Translations under genes and position numbers: made by a program
Part shown: piece after piece, positions 20,181 to 28,318 of the stretch
Position numbering within the stretch: position 1 is the stretch's first letter
How the letters are laid out: every line of letters begins with the position of its first letter
Virus record (IMG/VR): IMGVR_UViG_3300005095_000123
Coordinates: 1 to 53,050 of that record
Reading direction: 5' to 3' (one strand)
Origin: a virus
DNA length: 53,050 nucleotides
The notes under the pieces: model-generated
Told to the model about the DNA's origin: nothing
The model's database searches: none
The model's input: only the letters and a program-made list of their open reading frames with translations

Positions 20181-20201
20181 GAGGGGCCGTGACGGCCCCT
20201 C
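20181..20201 (+). terminator. Hairpin after the capsid gene
   Basis: GAGGGGCC/GGCCCCTC with a GTGAC loop, 6 bp after the capsid stop. There is no T-run (TTGAATAAAG follows), so it is probably a partial terminator or mRNA-stabilising hairpin that sets coat levels above downstream genes. Confidence 0.55.
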
Positions 20202-20226
20202 TTGAATAAAGAATAGGAGGTCTGAG

Positions 20227-20682
20227 ATGGCTACTTACGATATTTCTGGGGGCGCTAACGGCTATCCCTGGAAGGGTCAGGGGGCCTGCTTTTGTCTCGA
20301 AAGGAAGGTCGTCTTTCCCAACAACGTCGCCCAGGGAGACCAGTTTATCCTTTTCAATGTCCCGAAGGGGGCGACGATCTTCAAGTATGAGTTGATCGTC
20401 GAGCGCCCGGACGAAGGGGCTTCTTCCTGCACGGTGAGTCTCAAGAAGGACGGGACTTCTTTGTCCACCGTGGACGCCACAGGTAAGAACACCAAGGTGA
20501 TGACTCCGGCCATGCTCGAGGTGATTACTTCCGATGTGGAGATCTCTATGGGTGTGGACGCTCTTACGGTGACCGATCCCAATAAAGATCGGGCAATCGT
20601 GACCGCCAGGGTATTCATTATCGGAATGGCTTACAGCGACGAGGCCAAGGACAACACCATCAACGTGGTGGCTCTTACCTAA
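20227..20682 (+). CDS. Head decoration-like protein (151 residues)
   Basis: Directly after the coat gene with AGGAGG before the ATG. It is a beta-rich single domain: QFILFNVPKGATIFKYELIV, CTVSLKKDGTSLSTV and AIVTARVFIIGMAYS alternate with Gly/Asp turns. Position after the coat and size suggest a head decoration or cement protein. The sequence does not identify a family, and a tail accessory role is possible. Confidence 0.55.
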   Translation: MATYDISGGANGYPWKGQGACFCLERKVVFPNNVAQGDQFILFNVPKGATIFKYELIVERPDEGASSCTVSLKKDGTSLSTVDATGKNTKVMTPAMLEVITSDVEISMGVDALTVTDPNKDRAIVTARVFIIGMAYSDEAKDNTINVVALT

Positions 20683-20697
20683 TGAAGGAGGATAAAA

Positions 20698-20907
20698 ATG
20701 GCCTTGGTTCTTATTCGTAGGAAAGACGGTTACGTTTTTTGGGGTCCGTCGAGCAAGGTGGACAACGAGGAATTTTTCCTCGTAAAAAAGGAGGAGAAAA
20801 AGGATGGCGAAACGCCGTTGCGGAAAGAACCGTCGCCGGCAAGGTCGGCGGTCAAAAAAGAAGAAGTGAAGGAAACCCCCAAGCGGGGTCGCCCTAAGAA
20901 GAGCTAA
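20698..20907 (+). CDS. Small Lys-rich protein with AT-hook-like end
   Basis: 69 residues: an N-terminal beta hairpin (LVLIRRKDGYVFWGP) and a long Lys/Glu-rich disordered tail ending TPKRGRPKKS, which is an AT-hook core (RGRP flanked by Lys). AT-hooks bind the minor groove of AT-rich DNA; the same motif occurs three times in the ssDNA-binding-like protein at 48152. AGGAGG before the ATG. Followed by a GC-rich hairpin. Possibly a DNA-binding head protein. Confidence 0.6.
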   Translation: MALVLIRRKDGYVFWGPSSKVDNEEFFLVKKEEKKDGETPLRKEPSPARSAVKKEEVKETPKRGRPKKS

Positions 20908-20912
20908 AATCG

Positions 20913-20932
20913 GGGGCCGGGAAACCGGCCCC
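20913..20932 (+). terminator. GAAA-loop terminator-like hairpin
   Basis: GGGGCCGG/CCGGCCCC stem with a GAAA tetraloop, followed by TTATTTC. It lies between the head genes and the lipoprotein gene. The T-tract is modest, so partial termination is likely. Confidence 0.6.
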
Positions 20933-20952
20933 TTATTTCATAAGGAGGGATG

Positions 20953-21378
20953 ATGCGCAAGTTTTCCGTTTTCCTTTTTGTCTTATGTTTGGTTGGGTGT
21001 GCGTCGTTCGGGGGACGACAGGCTTACGACACGACAATCTCTGTTTATGCCCGGGCGGCTCTCCTCTACGACATGGCCGCAAGGACGGCGGCCCGTGCCT
21101 GCATCCTCCACAACGTCCCGGAGGAGAAGTGCGATGAATGGGGTCGTGTCTTAGAGGAGGCCCGCCGGACGCTCCTGGACTACGGCAACTTTCTCGACGC
21201 CATGTTGGCTCTGGAGCCGACGCCAGAGTGCTTAGAACGGACGAAGATCTGCACGACGGAGGAATGTCGGCAGAGAAACCTTCAAATTTGTTATGAGCAA
21301 CAGATGGTTCGTTACAGTCGGGCCATCGAGCGGACCATCGGCGCTCTCAAAAAAATCATAGAGGAGGCACGGGGATGA
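20953..21378 (+). CDS. Lipoprotein (possible outer-membrane spanin-like)
   Basis: The second of two adjacent ATGs is preferred because AAGGAGG then has four bases of spacing. Residues 1-15 form a type-II signal peptide ending LVGC (lipobox), so the mature protein would be lipidated at Cys and exported. The mature part (about 125 residues) is helical with several Cys (CILHNVPEEKC, CLERTKICTTEEC, QICYEQQ), probably two disulfides. Helical lipoproteins in phages are often outer-membrane spanin subunits or exclusion proteins; the context next to small head and adaptor genes does not decide. It supports a diderm host. Confidence 0.65.
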   Translation: MRKFSVFLFVLCLVGCASFGGRQAYDTTISVYARAALLYDMAARTAARACILHNVPEEKCDEWGRVLEEARRTLLDYGNFLDAMLALEPTPECLERTKICTTEECRQRNLQICYEQQMVRYSRAIERTIGALKKIIEEARG

Positions 21379-21590
21379 GCGAAAAGTCAACAGAAGCCCT
21401 TATCATTGAATCTCTTATAACCTTGTTGTCCATGTTTCCGACCCTCTTGCAGATGTTTCAGAACAGAGGGGCCTTGACCGAAGAGGACATCCGCTATTAT
21501 CGGGAGCGGATAAGGGTTATTCAGGAGACGAGTCTCCGATCGTTCGATAAATACCTAGAGGAAGCCAGGGAGCTTTACGGTGACGGTTAG
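21375..21590 (+). CDS. Small protein with hydrophobic helix (71 residues)
   Basis: Starts in an ATGA overlap with the lipoprotein. Residues 8-28 (ALIIESLITLLSMFPTLLQMF) form an amphipathic or membrane-seeking helix, followed by a charged helical tail. Being coupled to a lipoprotein, it could be its inner-membrane partner, though it has no long periplasmic region. No family recognised. Confidence 0.55.
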   Translation: MSEKSTEALIIESLITLLSMFPTLLQMFQNRGALTEEDIRYYRERIRVIQETSLRSFDKYLEEARELYGDG

Positions 21591-22200
21591 AGAACTCATC
21601 GAGTATGCCCGGATGCTTCTTCAAGACCAGGAGGATCCGTTTCTCTGGCACGACCGGGAACTTCTGGCCTACTTCAACGACATCTGGGGCTTCTTCGTCC
21701 GGGAAGTAAAGGCCCTGCGCTACGAGGGATCGTTCACGACCGTGGCCGACCAAAAGGATTACGAACTTCCCGTGTGGCCTATCCTGGTTTACGGGGTCGT
21801 CCGGGACAACGAACGGCCCCTGGCCAGGGTAGATAAGGAGATTCCGGCCAAGTGGAGTGAGACGACCGGAACGCCCAGGTATTTTTCGGTCCATGAAAAT
21901 TTCTTTCGTCTTTATCCGACACCGGACAAGGAATACGTAATTTCCTATAAGGTGGCTCCTCGGTTGATGGCTCCGCTCGACTATGAGGACCAGATTCCCC
22001 TCCCTGACGGAGATGCGCCGTCCCTGGTCCACGGCATCCTTTGGAAGGCTTATCAAAAGATGGATCACGAGGCTTACGACCCGAAGGCCGCCGACATGAA
22101 TCGGAATCAATTTCTGGCTTTCATAGGACAGATGAAGCAGGCAAACATATTTGCGTCGTGGCCGGCCTATCCCTCCCGGGTGCATAGGGGGCTCTTGTGA
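21580..22200 (+). CDS. Head-tail adaptor protein
   Basis: A 206-residue protein starting at GTG 21580 within the end of the previous gene. MTVRELIEYARMLLQDQ, then LWHDRELLAYFNDIWGFFVREVKAL, is the typical N-terminus of podovirus adaptor proteins that ring the portal (SU10/P22 gp4-type). The middle (FTTVADQKDYELP, FRLYPTPDKEYVISYKVAP) and the late ILWKAYQKMDHE...AADMNRNQF helices also fit. It links the portal to the tail nozzle. It ends in a GTGA overlap with the next tail gene. Confidence 0.75.
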   Translation: MTVRELIEYARMLLQDQEDPFLWHDRELLAYFNDIWGFFVREVKALRYEGSFTTVADQKDYELPVWPILVYGVVRDNERPLARVDKEIPAKWSETTGTPRYFSVHENFFRLYPTPDKEYVISYKVAPRLMAPLDYEDQIPLPDGDAPSLVHGILWKAYQKMDHEAYDPKAADMNRNQFLAFIGQMKQANIFASWPAYPSRVHRGLL

Positions 22201-23180
22201 GGAGAGGGCGTTATCTCGAACAGCCGATAGCCGCCTTCAAACCCATGCGCTTTCTGGGAGAAGGGAATTATCCCTATCCCTATTTTCAGTTGGACCTTGA
22301 TCTCGACAAGGACGGTGTTCTTCGGGCGAGGCCCCGCCTCAAAAAAGTAATTTCCGCCGAGAAGCCCCATTCTCTTTTTTCCTATCGAGGATTCCTCTTC
22401 TACGTGTCCCAGGGAAAGCTCTATCTTTACGGTGGAGTTGACTCGGCGGAGATAGCGGACATCGGCCCGGACGAGACCCTTTATTATGTCGGCATCGCCC
22501 ACGTGGTTTATATGTCGAATCGCAATTGGCAGGGCATTTTCGATTTCCAAACGTTTGGAACGAGGCCGTTCCCGACAAAGGAAAAAATCGTCCGGCAATT
22601 CTTACCGGACATAGGGGTTCCCCTTGAGGAGGCCGACTTCGAGACGCTTCCGCCCTTGGACTTCCTTACGTTCCACCAGGGGCGACTCGTGGGAGCCAGG
22701 GAAACGACAGTAATTTTTTCGGAGACGGGATTCTACGAGATGACCCGGCCTTTCTATTATATAGAAATAGGAGAGCCGGTAACGATGGTGGCGAGCGCCC
22801 TGGACACCCTATACGTGGGGACGAAAACCAAAACGGTGGTGGTGACCGGGCCGTTGACCAATCCGTCCTACCGGGAAGTCCCGGTAGGGGCCGTGAAGGG
22901 GACGCTCGCTTACAAGGCGGTAAAGGGAGTTAAAATTCCGTTCTGGGCCACGCTCACGTCTATCGTGGCGGGCCTGCCTGGAGGAGAGATAAAGCCTATG
23001 AGCAAGGAATTTTTTGACTTGAGGTTCGACACGGAGGGCAAGGGAGCCGCCGTATCGTCCGAGCACGACGACCGTGTGATAATGTCCGTGCCGCAGGCCC
23101 CGGACCGGGCGAAGGTAACGGACGATTTTATCTGCGAAGTGGTAAGAAAGGGCTCCGTAAGGAAGGCCCTAAAACAGTAA
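22197..23180 (+). CDS. Tail nozzle/stopper-like beta-propeller protein
   Basis: A 327-residue protein starting at GTG in a GTGA overlap with the adaptor. It is rich in short strands with aromatic turns (SLFSYRGFLFYVSQGKLYLYGG, then TLYYVGIAHVVYMSN, GRLVGARETTVIFSETG, ASALDTLYVGTKTKTVVVTG) that repeat about every 40 residues, the look of a beta-propeller such as those forming podovirus tail nozzles. Its position directly after the adaptor fits. Copy 6 of the palindrome encodes DFQTFG between two propeller blades. No sequence family identified beyond this. Confidence 0.55.
   Translation: MRRGRYLEQPIAAFKPMRFLGEGNYPYPYFQLDLDLDKDGVLRARPRLKKVISAEKPHSLFSYRGFLFYVSQGKLYLYGGVDSAEIADIGPDETLYYVGIAHVVYMSNRNWQGIFDFQTFGTRPFPTKEKIVRQFLPDIGVPLEEADFETLPPLDFLTFHQGRLVGARETTVIFSETGFYEMTRPFYYIEIGEPVTMVASALDTLYVGTKTKTVVVTGPLTNPSYREVPVGAVKGTLAYKAVKGVKIPFWATLTSIVAGLPGGEIKPMSKEFFDLRFDTEGKGAAVSSEHDDRVIMSVPQAPDRAKVTDDFICEVVRKGSVRKALKQ
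22545..22560. repeat. Genome-wide 16-bp palindrome, copy 6
   Basis: Perfect TTCCAAACGTTTGGAA inside the nozzle-like gene, read as F-Q-T-F-G. Confidence 0.95.
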
Positions 23181-23200
23181 GGAACTAGGAGGAGAAAAAA

Positions 23201-23716
23201 ATGAATATCGCTTTTGCAAGATTTGAATGGACTTTCGAGGCGGAGAGGAACGGAAAGACATTGTGGACCGAGCAGGGGAAGAACATCGTCACCTACGAGG
23301 GCCTCAATTATATGCTGAACGCATCCTTCAAGGCCGGGACCCAGGAGACGGCCTTCTATGCGTCTATGTTCAAGAACAACGTCGTGCCGGCCCTTACCGA
23401 CACGGCGGCCACGGCCCTCGGCTCCGGCGGACTTTATGGAGAGGTGACGGACGACGACATGGAGCCCCTCACCAACCGCCCGCAGGTTATCTGGGGTGAC
23501 GTGACCGACGGAGTGGTGGACAACGCCGACAACCGGCTGGAGTTCACCTGTGTTGCTTCATCCCTTACGCTCTATGGTGGATTCCTCACTACCACTCAGC
23601 CGAAGCTCGACACGAGCGGGAAGCTCATTTGTGCCAAACGGTTTGAAGTCCCCAGAACCCTTATTCAGAATGACATTCTTTATGTTATCGTGCGGATCGT
23701 CTTGGTGAGCGGTTAA
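23201..23716 (+). CDS. Tail/virion protein (171 residues)
   Basis: AGGAGGAG precedes the ATG. The sequence follows a pattern common in phage virion proteins: an N-terminal WTFEAERNGKTLWTEQGKNI, then VTYEGLNYMLNASF, then an outer domain with YGEVTDDDMEP and a final strand pair ending VIVRIVLVSG. The first part (E..R.G..LW.E...N.VT..GLNY.L) is widespread in short-tailed and siphophage genomes as a small structural protein without a firm name. It ends in a TAATG overlap with the next gene. Confidence 0.6.
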   Translation: MNIAFARFEWTFEAERNGKTLWTEQGKNIVTYEGLNYMLNASFKAGTQETAFYASMFKNNVVPALTDTAATALGSGGLYGEVTDDDMEPLTNRPQVIWGDVTDGVVDNADNRLEFTCVASSLTLYGGFLTTTQPKLDTSGKLICAKRFEVPRTLIQNDILYVIVRIVLVSG

Positions 23717-24045
23717 TGCTTCGTAAGAGTATTTTTGGCGTTCAAGTAAGGACGCAAATAAGGTCTTGGGAGGAGAATCTCCCGGACGTAAGCAATTTTG
23801 TCCGGGGCACTTTTTCCGGGGAAGTGATCCCGGTCGGTCCCTCCGCCTTTCTTAGATATGAGCGACGCCCTCAATGGAGGGCGTCTTTGCAATTGGGTAA
23901 TCGTCCCGAATACACGGACGCTTTACGGTCGTGCCTCCAGGATACGGAGACCTTTTCTTTCTGTGGGGCCGGGAACTGTAAGGCCGTCGTGATGCAGTTA
24001 GGTCGGGAAATCAATCTTAAAAACGTAACGATGACCTGTTCATGA
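23716..24045 (+). CDS. Hypothetical tail-region protein (109 residues)
   Basis: Starts at the TAATG overlap and ends in ATGA with the next gene, so it is part of a coupled tail operon. It is mixed alpha/beta with two late Cys (SFCGAGNC) close enough to form a disulfide or metal turn, and a C-terminal LKNVTMTC. No family recognised. Confidence 0.55.
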   Translation: MLRKSIFGVQVRTQIRSWEENLPDVSNFVRGTFSGEVIPVGPSAFLRYERRPQWRASLQLGNRPEYTDALRSCLQDTETFSFCGAGNCKAVVMQLGREINLKNVTMTCS

Positions 24046-25481
24046 TAGATCGTCCTTTAGTTATAGACCAGTCCTTATTCAACGGTCAGGCCCACACCGA
24101 TTGGTGGATCGAGTATGCCTCTCGGTGGACGGAGGCGGATTGTCTTGACTGCACGGACCCCGTTGAGATCACGGAGAACGAGCCCATCGGAGTTGACGGC
24201 CTATTTACGGGACCGGAAGTAAAGACCCCGGTCGGGCCTCCTCCAGGAAAGCCCCTATCTGGGATAATAGCCCCGGATGTCCCGGAGGACCGCAGAGGCT
24301 ATTGGGCGGCCCAGATGAAGGGGCTTCTTCCTTACTTCCGCCGGCTAATAGAGGACGCCTACGCCGATTCCTCCATCGTAGAGAGGGACGCAATATTTTT
24401 TTCCGAGCTCCATGCCGGTTCTCTATCCCGTCTTTTCAAAGAAATTTCCTACGTGAAAAACGACGGGGCCGTGTGCGAGTTGGTCGTTTCTGGAAGCAAC
24501 GAGATCCCACAATCTCTATGGGGAGCGTTGCGGGAAGGGTATGATCTGTCCTACGTGGACGGGTTTACTTCTTTTGCGGATGCTGACGGAGTATCTCCGG
24601 CGGACTTCTTTGTGACATGGCCTTTGTCTCCTGGAGCCCGAGCCATCTTAGGGGTAAATGCTTTTTACGTAGGAGATTCGACCGATTTTGTGTTTTCCAG
24701 GGGGGAGAACATCCTGGCCCGTATAGATAGGGCATCTTTTTCCGTTACCGGACAGCTCCTTTGCGGAAAAAGGGAGCCCGACTTGGCCCTGGGACACGGA
24801 TTCACGGAAAATTATTTTTGGCTACTTTACGGAAAGACCGAAACCGCCTTAGGGGATACGGAGAAGCTCATAGTTCTGGAGAAGTCGGACATCGAGACGG
24901 CTATGGATTCGGAAAGCGCCCACCTTTATACGGAGGAATTTTATTTTCCGGCGAGGATTTTTCTTACCTGCTTCGAGCACAACGGGCGTTTCGTAGCCGT
25001 GTTTTTGCAGGCCGGAGTAGAGGACGACGGAAACGAATACCGCTATTTAGTATTTGTTGATCTTTTTAATCAGGCGGTAATTTCCACGTTCAAGATAAAT
25101 ATTTCTGCTCTTATGCAGGAGGCGTGGGAGCTCGCGCCGGACACGACGAAGGGCTCCTGCTTCATTTTCGGGACCGACATCACTCCTCGAGGGACCGGAT
25201 TCGAGTTTGTGGCCTCTGTTAGCCTTTCTGTTTGCCATTCCAGTCGGACGCTAAACGCCTTCTTTCATTTTGTAGAGGGCGATGCCGGGCAGGAGTATCC
25301 TCACGACTACGGGACCGGAGTAGGGATGTTTTTGCGGAACATCTATGAGGTCAGTCCCCGCTACATGGCGTCGTGCATAATCAAGGACTACTACGACACA
25401 GACGAGGATAAGCGTTATCTTGTGGTTATGGGGTATGCTCCGGGAGCAATTGCTCCTATTGGCTTGATTCCGGGGGAATAA
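24042..25481 (+). CDS. Large tail-region protein (479 residues)
   Basis: ATGA-coupled to the preceding gene. The N-terminus (VIDQSLFNGQAHTDWWIEY) is followed by a Pro-rich linker and a beta-rich body with alternating aromatic strands (FFVTWPLSPGARAILGVNAF, then NFVFSRGENILARIDRASF, YLVFVDLFNQAVISTFKIN). It is the first of four similar-looking large proteins (24042, 25482, 26948, 31446) that together probably build the tail hub, collar or fibres. No catalytic motif seen. Confidence 0.5.
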   Translation: MIDRPLVIDQSLFNGQAHTDWWIEYASRWTEADCLDCTDPVEITENEPIGVDGLFTGPEVKTPVGPPPGKPLSGIIAPDVPEDRRGYWAAQMKGLLPYFRRLIEDAYADSSIVERDAIFFSELHAGSLSRLFKEISYVKNDGAVCELVVSGSNEIPQSLWGALREGYDLSYVDGFTSFADADGVSPADFFVTWPLSPGARAILGVNAFYVGDSTDFVFSRGENILARIDRASFSVTGQLLCGKREPDLALGHGFTENYFWLLYGKTETALGDTEKLIVLEKSDIETAMDSESAHLYTEEFYFPARIFLTCFEHNGRFVAVFLQAGVEDDGNEYRYLVFVDLFNQAVISTFKINISALMQEAWELAPDTTKGSCFIFGTDITPRGTGFEFVASVSLSVCHSSRTLNAFFHFVEGDAGQEYPHDYGTGVGMFLRNIYEVSPRYMASCIIKDYYDTDEDKRYLVVMGYAPGAIAPIGLIPGE

Positions 25482-26948
25482 ATGGGCGTCGAATATATCC
25501 TTGTCCCTCTTGACGACGGGCCGCTCACCTTCGAGACGGACCTGGATTCTATATTCAATTATCCAGACGCCACCGTTGTATTTGATCTTCTCGTAGGGCA
25601 AAGCACTTCTTTTTCTTTCGAGGCCGACGCTTCGGACGATGTTTTTCCTCTTAATTATCCCGCCGTAGAAGAGGAAACGTCCACGACGGACGAGTTATTC
25701 CTTCCGAACTATCCGGTAATTGACGAAACCGTCGATACCGTTTTTCGAGAAGGAGTTTCCTCTCCCTATGATCCCATTTTGGGAGAGCTGGTCTTTTTCA
25801 ATGATGATTTTCCTTACACCTATTTTGTAGGGGATCTTCTCGAGTATGTCCTTTACGGTGTGGACGCCTATTACGATACGCTTATCTTTGGATTCGATTT
25901 TGAAGAGCGTATAACGTGTGCGCCCGAGTGTTTGATAGAAGTGTTTTTCATGCTCGATTTTTCGGCGCAGATCTTGTGTGAGCTTCTTTCGGACTTAACC
26001 TGGTTGTTCGGAGAGAGTTTGCGTCTTGTCCACGACTGCACGGCCTACGCCGTCTTGGAGAAGATAATTTCGGAGCAGGTGTCGGCGACCGGGGAGTGCG
26101 CCGGCGGGCGCTCGATCGAGGAGACCGCCGAGGAAGAGGTGACCCTCACGTTCTCCCTATCTGAGAGCGTTCAAGCCCTACTCGATGCCGTCGTCAAGTT
26201 CAGGGCCGAATGCTCGGCGTTCCAAACGTTTGGAAATGACCTGGCCTATACCGTAGAGGTCGGAACTGAATGTCTCATCGAGCATATTGCTTCCCTGGTG
26301 GCCCAGGCCACAATAGGATTGGAGATGGAGGAGCAGGCCGCCGCCGTTCTTCTCGGATCGGCCACGGCCTCTACCGAGTGCCTCATTCAGGTAATCAAGG
26401 AGCTCCTCTGCGACGACGAGGTGCGGGCCTCTCTGGATTTCCTCGGGCAGGCGGCTCTACTGCAACGGTTGACCGACTCCGTAAGAGTCTTCAAGGATTG
26501 CGAGCTCACCCAGGGAGTCGTTTGTTACGGCAAGTTTCGCCCCTATCAGCCGACCGTGTGCCTGCGAACGGAGATAAAAGGGGCCTCGTTCTACTCCTTC
26601 AATTTCTCTTCCGCCGTAGAGCACGACGGAACCCTCTACTTTGCCCTGGAGGACGGGATATATATGGAAGAGGAAGCGTCTGATTCCGGGGAGCTGGTCT
26701 TTTCCGGTCATCTTTCGCCTGGCGGACTGGTCCGCACGGACGCCGTGTTTGTTGACGGGGAGGTCGACCGCAATCCATATTTGATACAAAGGGTAGAGGG
26801 CTACACCAAGCTCTATGAGTTCGAGGGAAACAAGGTGCTTTGCGCCAGGGGCCTGCGGGGCCGGAAGCATCTTTATGCGACCGGCAAGTGGCGGGAGATC
26901 TATTCGATGCTTCTTAGGTTCTACAAGTCCGTAAGGAGGCTAAAGTAA
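25482..26948 (+). CDS. Large Cys-containing tail-region protein (488 residues)
   Basis: Begins immediately after the previous stop. Residues 1-140 are acidic beta segments with repeated D(D/E)xFPxNYP-like turns (DDVFPLNYPAVEEE, then TDELFLPNYPVIDE), suggesting short internal repeats. The middle is helical with recurring PECLIE/TECLIE/TECLIQ Cys motifs about 60-160 residues apart, an unusual regularity. The C-terminus is beta and basic. Copy 7 of the palindrome encodes AFQTFGN. Likely a structural tail or fibre protein; function unknown. Confidence 0.5.
   Translation: MGVEYILVPLDDGPLTFETDLDSIFNYPDATVVFDLLVGQSTSFSFEADASDDVFPLNYPAVEEETSTTDELFLPNYPVIDETVDTVFREGVSSPYDPILGELVFFNDDFPYTYFVGDLLEYVLYGVDAYYDTLIFGFDFEERITCAPECLIEVFFMLDFSAQILCELLSDLTWLFGESLRLVHDCTAYAVLEKIISEQVSATGECAGGRSIEETAEEEVTLTFSLSESVQALLDAVVKFRAECSAFQTFGNDLAYTVEVGTECLIEHIASLVAQATIGLEMEEQAAAVLLGSATASTECLIQVIKELLCDDEVRASLDFLGQAALLQRLTDSVRVFKDCELTQGVVCYGKFRPYQPTVCLRTEIKGASFYSFNFSSAVEHDGTLYFALEDGIYMEEEASDSGELVFSGHLSPGGLVRTDAVFVDGEVDRNPYLIQRVEGYTKLYEFEGNKVLCARGLRGRKHLYATGKWREIYSMLLRFYKSVRRLK
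26220..26235. repeat. Genome-wide 16-bp palindrome, copy 7
   Basis: Perfect TTCCAAACGTTTGGAA inside the Cys-containing tail gene, read as F-Q-T-F-G. Confidence 0.95.
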
Positions 26949-28318
26949 TGTTTTGGGCCGGCCACTTCGACACGATAGGCCGAGGGAAGTGTCCTCTTTC
27001 ACTTTCCGGCTTGGCCCTTCCGCCCTACTTCGTCCAGGACGGAGACGACGAATACAAGAATATATTTGTGCGTAACGTCCTTCTAAAGGACTACATACAC
27101 GATTGTTTTATCGATGTCCCGGTTTATACGTTCGTCCAGCCGCCTACTTTTCAGGCCGCCGTTTTTGTAAATTACGACGAGGTTTTCGTAGCGCCGAAAC
27201 CGGAGTTGGGCTCTACGGTGACGCTCTATTACGGGACATCCGACGAGTGCCCCAACTCCGATTATGGGTTTAGGGTTTCCCGGGATACGGTTTGGCCGGA
27301 TGGGTCCTTATACACGTCCCTTGGGATCACCGGCGTGAAGAGCATCGTCGGAGTAGGGGATGGAAACGTAACGGTTTCGATAGGTAACCGCATATATGTT
27401 ATTTACTGGCCTTTCTCCGAGGTCAATTATTCGACCGTCCCGGATGATCACGGACAATGCATTCAGGCCCCGGCCGCCGAGGCTCTAAAGACGGGGACCG
27501 CCCTGGAGCCCAGGATTGTGGTTCTTGCGGATGAGCACGACGACTACGACTTCGGACGGGGATGGGTTCTCTACGAGCCGGACACCGGCGACTGGATCGT
27601 AGAAGGCGTTTATTCCCGCTACGACCCATCCACCGATCAATCTATGATCTACTACAAGAGGACCACGGAGGTAAGGGAATACGGGCCGTTTGACGGGCAG
27701 GTGCTATTTGCGAGTCGGTATAGCTTTGACCCGGATCGAATTTTGAAGCCCGCCTACGAGCCGGACCTTCTATTGGTAGCCACAACGAAGGCCGTCATCC
27801 ATATAGTAGAGGGCGGGTTGGACTCCGCTTATTACCCTTCCTATCCCGTGTGGGGGCATTATTTGGGTTTTGCTTTTCGGGACAGGGCCGTCAATCCCGA
27901 CAGCGGCGAAGAGGAGGATGTAATTCTCGAATACGGGATAAACTATACGGAGCAACTCTACGTCTTCGACGCCGACGGGAATTGGGAAGTTCTACGCCCG
28001 ATAGATTATTTCTACGGGGATTTTTCTCACCCCGCCCTACCTTCTGGGATAAAATTCAGGGCCATTTGGGACGATCTTTGCCCTTATTATCACGTAGATA
28101 CGGTCGAGATTTACCATCCCCCGTTTTTCGTTAAAAATAATAAGGTTTATACTAAGTTCCTTTATGAGGGTAACACTTATCCCACCACAAAGTTATTAGG
28201 AGATTTTCAGGAAATAATCCCCCGCAATCCGGCGATAGTGGTGCAGGACAACAAAGTAATTCCCGTAGTCGGTTACTGTAAGCGTTATTTTGCTCCGTGG
28301 AATAGGATCTGCTTCTAA
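26948..28318 (+). CDS. Large tail-region protein (456 residues)
   Basis: Starts in a TAATG overlap and ends in TAATG with the next gene. It is almost wholly beta, rich in Tyr, Asp and Val (GRGKCPLSLSGLALPPYFVQ, IYVIYWPFSEVNYSTVPDDH, LIYEPDTGDWIVEGVYS-like repeats), again resembling a propeller or beta-sandwich tail protein. It shares its overall look with 24042 and 31446. Receptor-contact or structural; no motif decides. Confidence 0.5.
   Translation: MFWAGHFDTIGRGKCPLSLSGLALPPYFVQDGDDEYKNIFVRNVLLKDYIHDCFIDVPVYTFVQPPTFQAAVFVNYDEVFVAPKPELGSTVTLYYGTSDECPNSDYGFRVSRDTVWPDGSLYTSLGITGVKSIVGVGDGNVTVSIGNRIYVIYWPFSEVNYSTVPDDHGQCIQAPAAEALKTGTALEPRIVVLADEHDDYDFGRGWVLYEPDTGDWIVEGVYSRYDPSTDQSMIYYKRTTEVREYGPFDGQVLFASRYSFDPDRILKPAYEPDLLLVATTKAVIHIVEGGLDSAYYPSYPVWGHYLGFAFRDRAVNPDSGEEEDVILEYGINYTEQLYVFDADGNWEVLRPIDYFYGDFSHPALPSGIKFRAIWDDLCPYYHVDTVEIYHPPFFVKNNKVYTKFLYEGNTYPTTKLLGDFQEIIPRNPAIVVQDNKVIPVVGYCKRYFAPWNRICF

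Noticed and set aside
23630-23648. Degenerate thirteenth palindrome (GCCAAACGGTTTGAA)
   Set aside because: It has an extra base and outer mismatches; the twelve true copies are all perfect, so this is probably chance.
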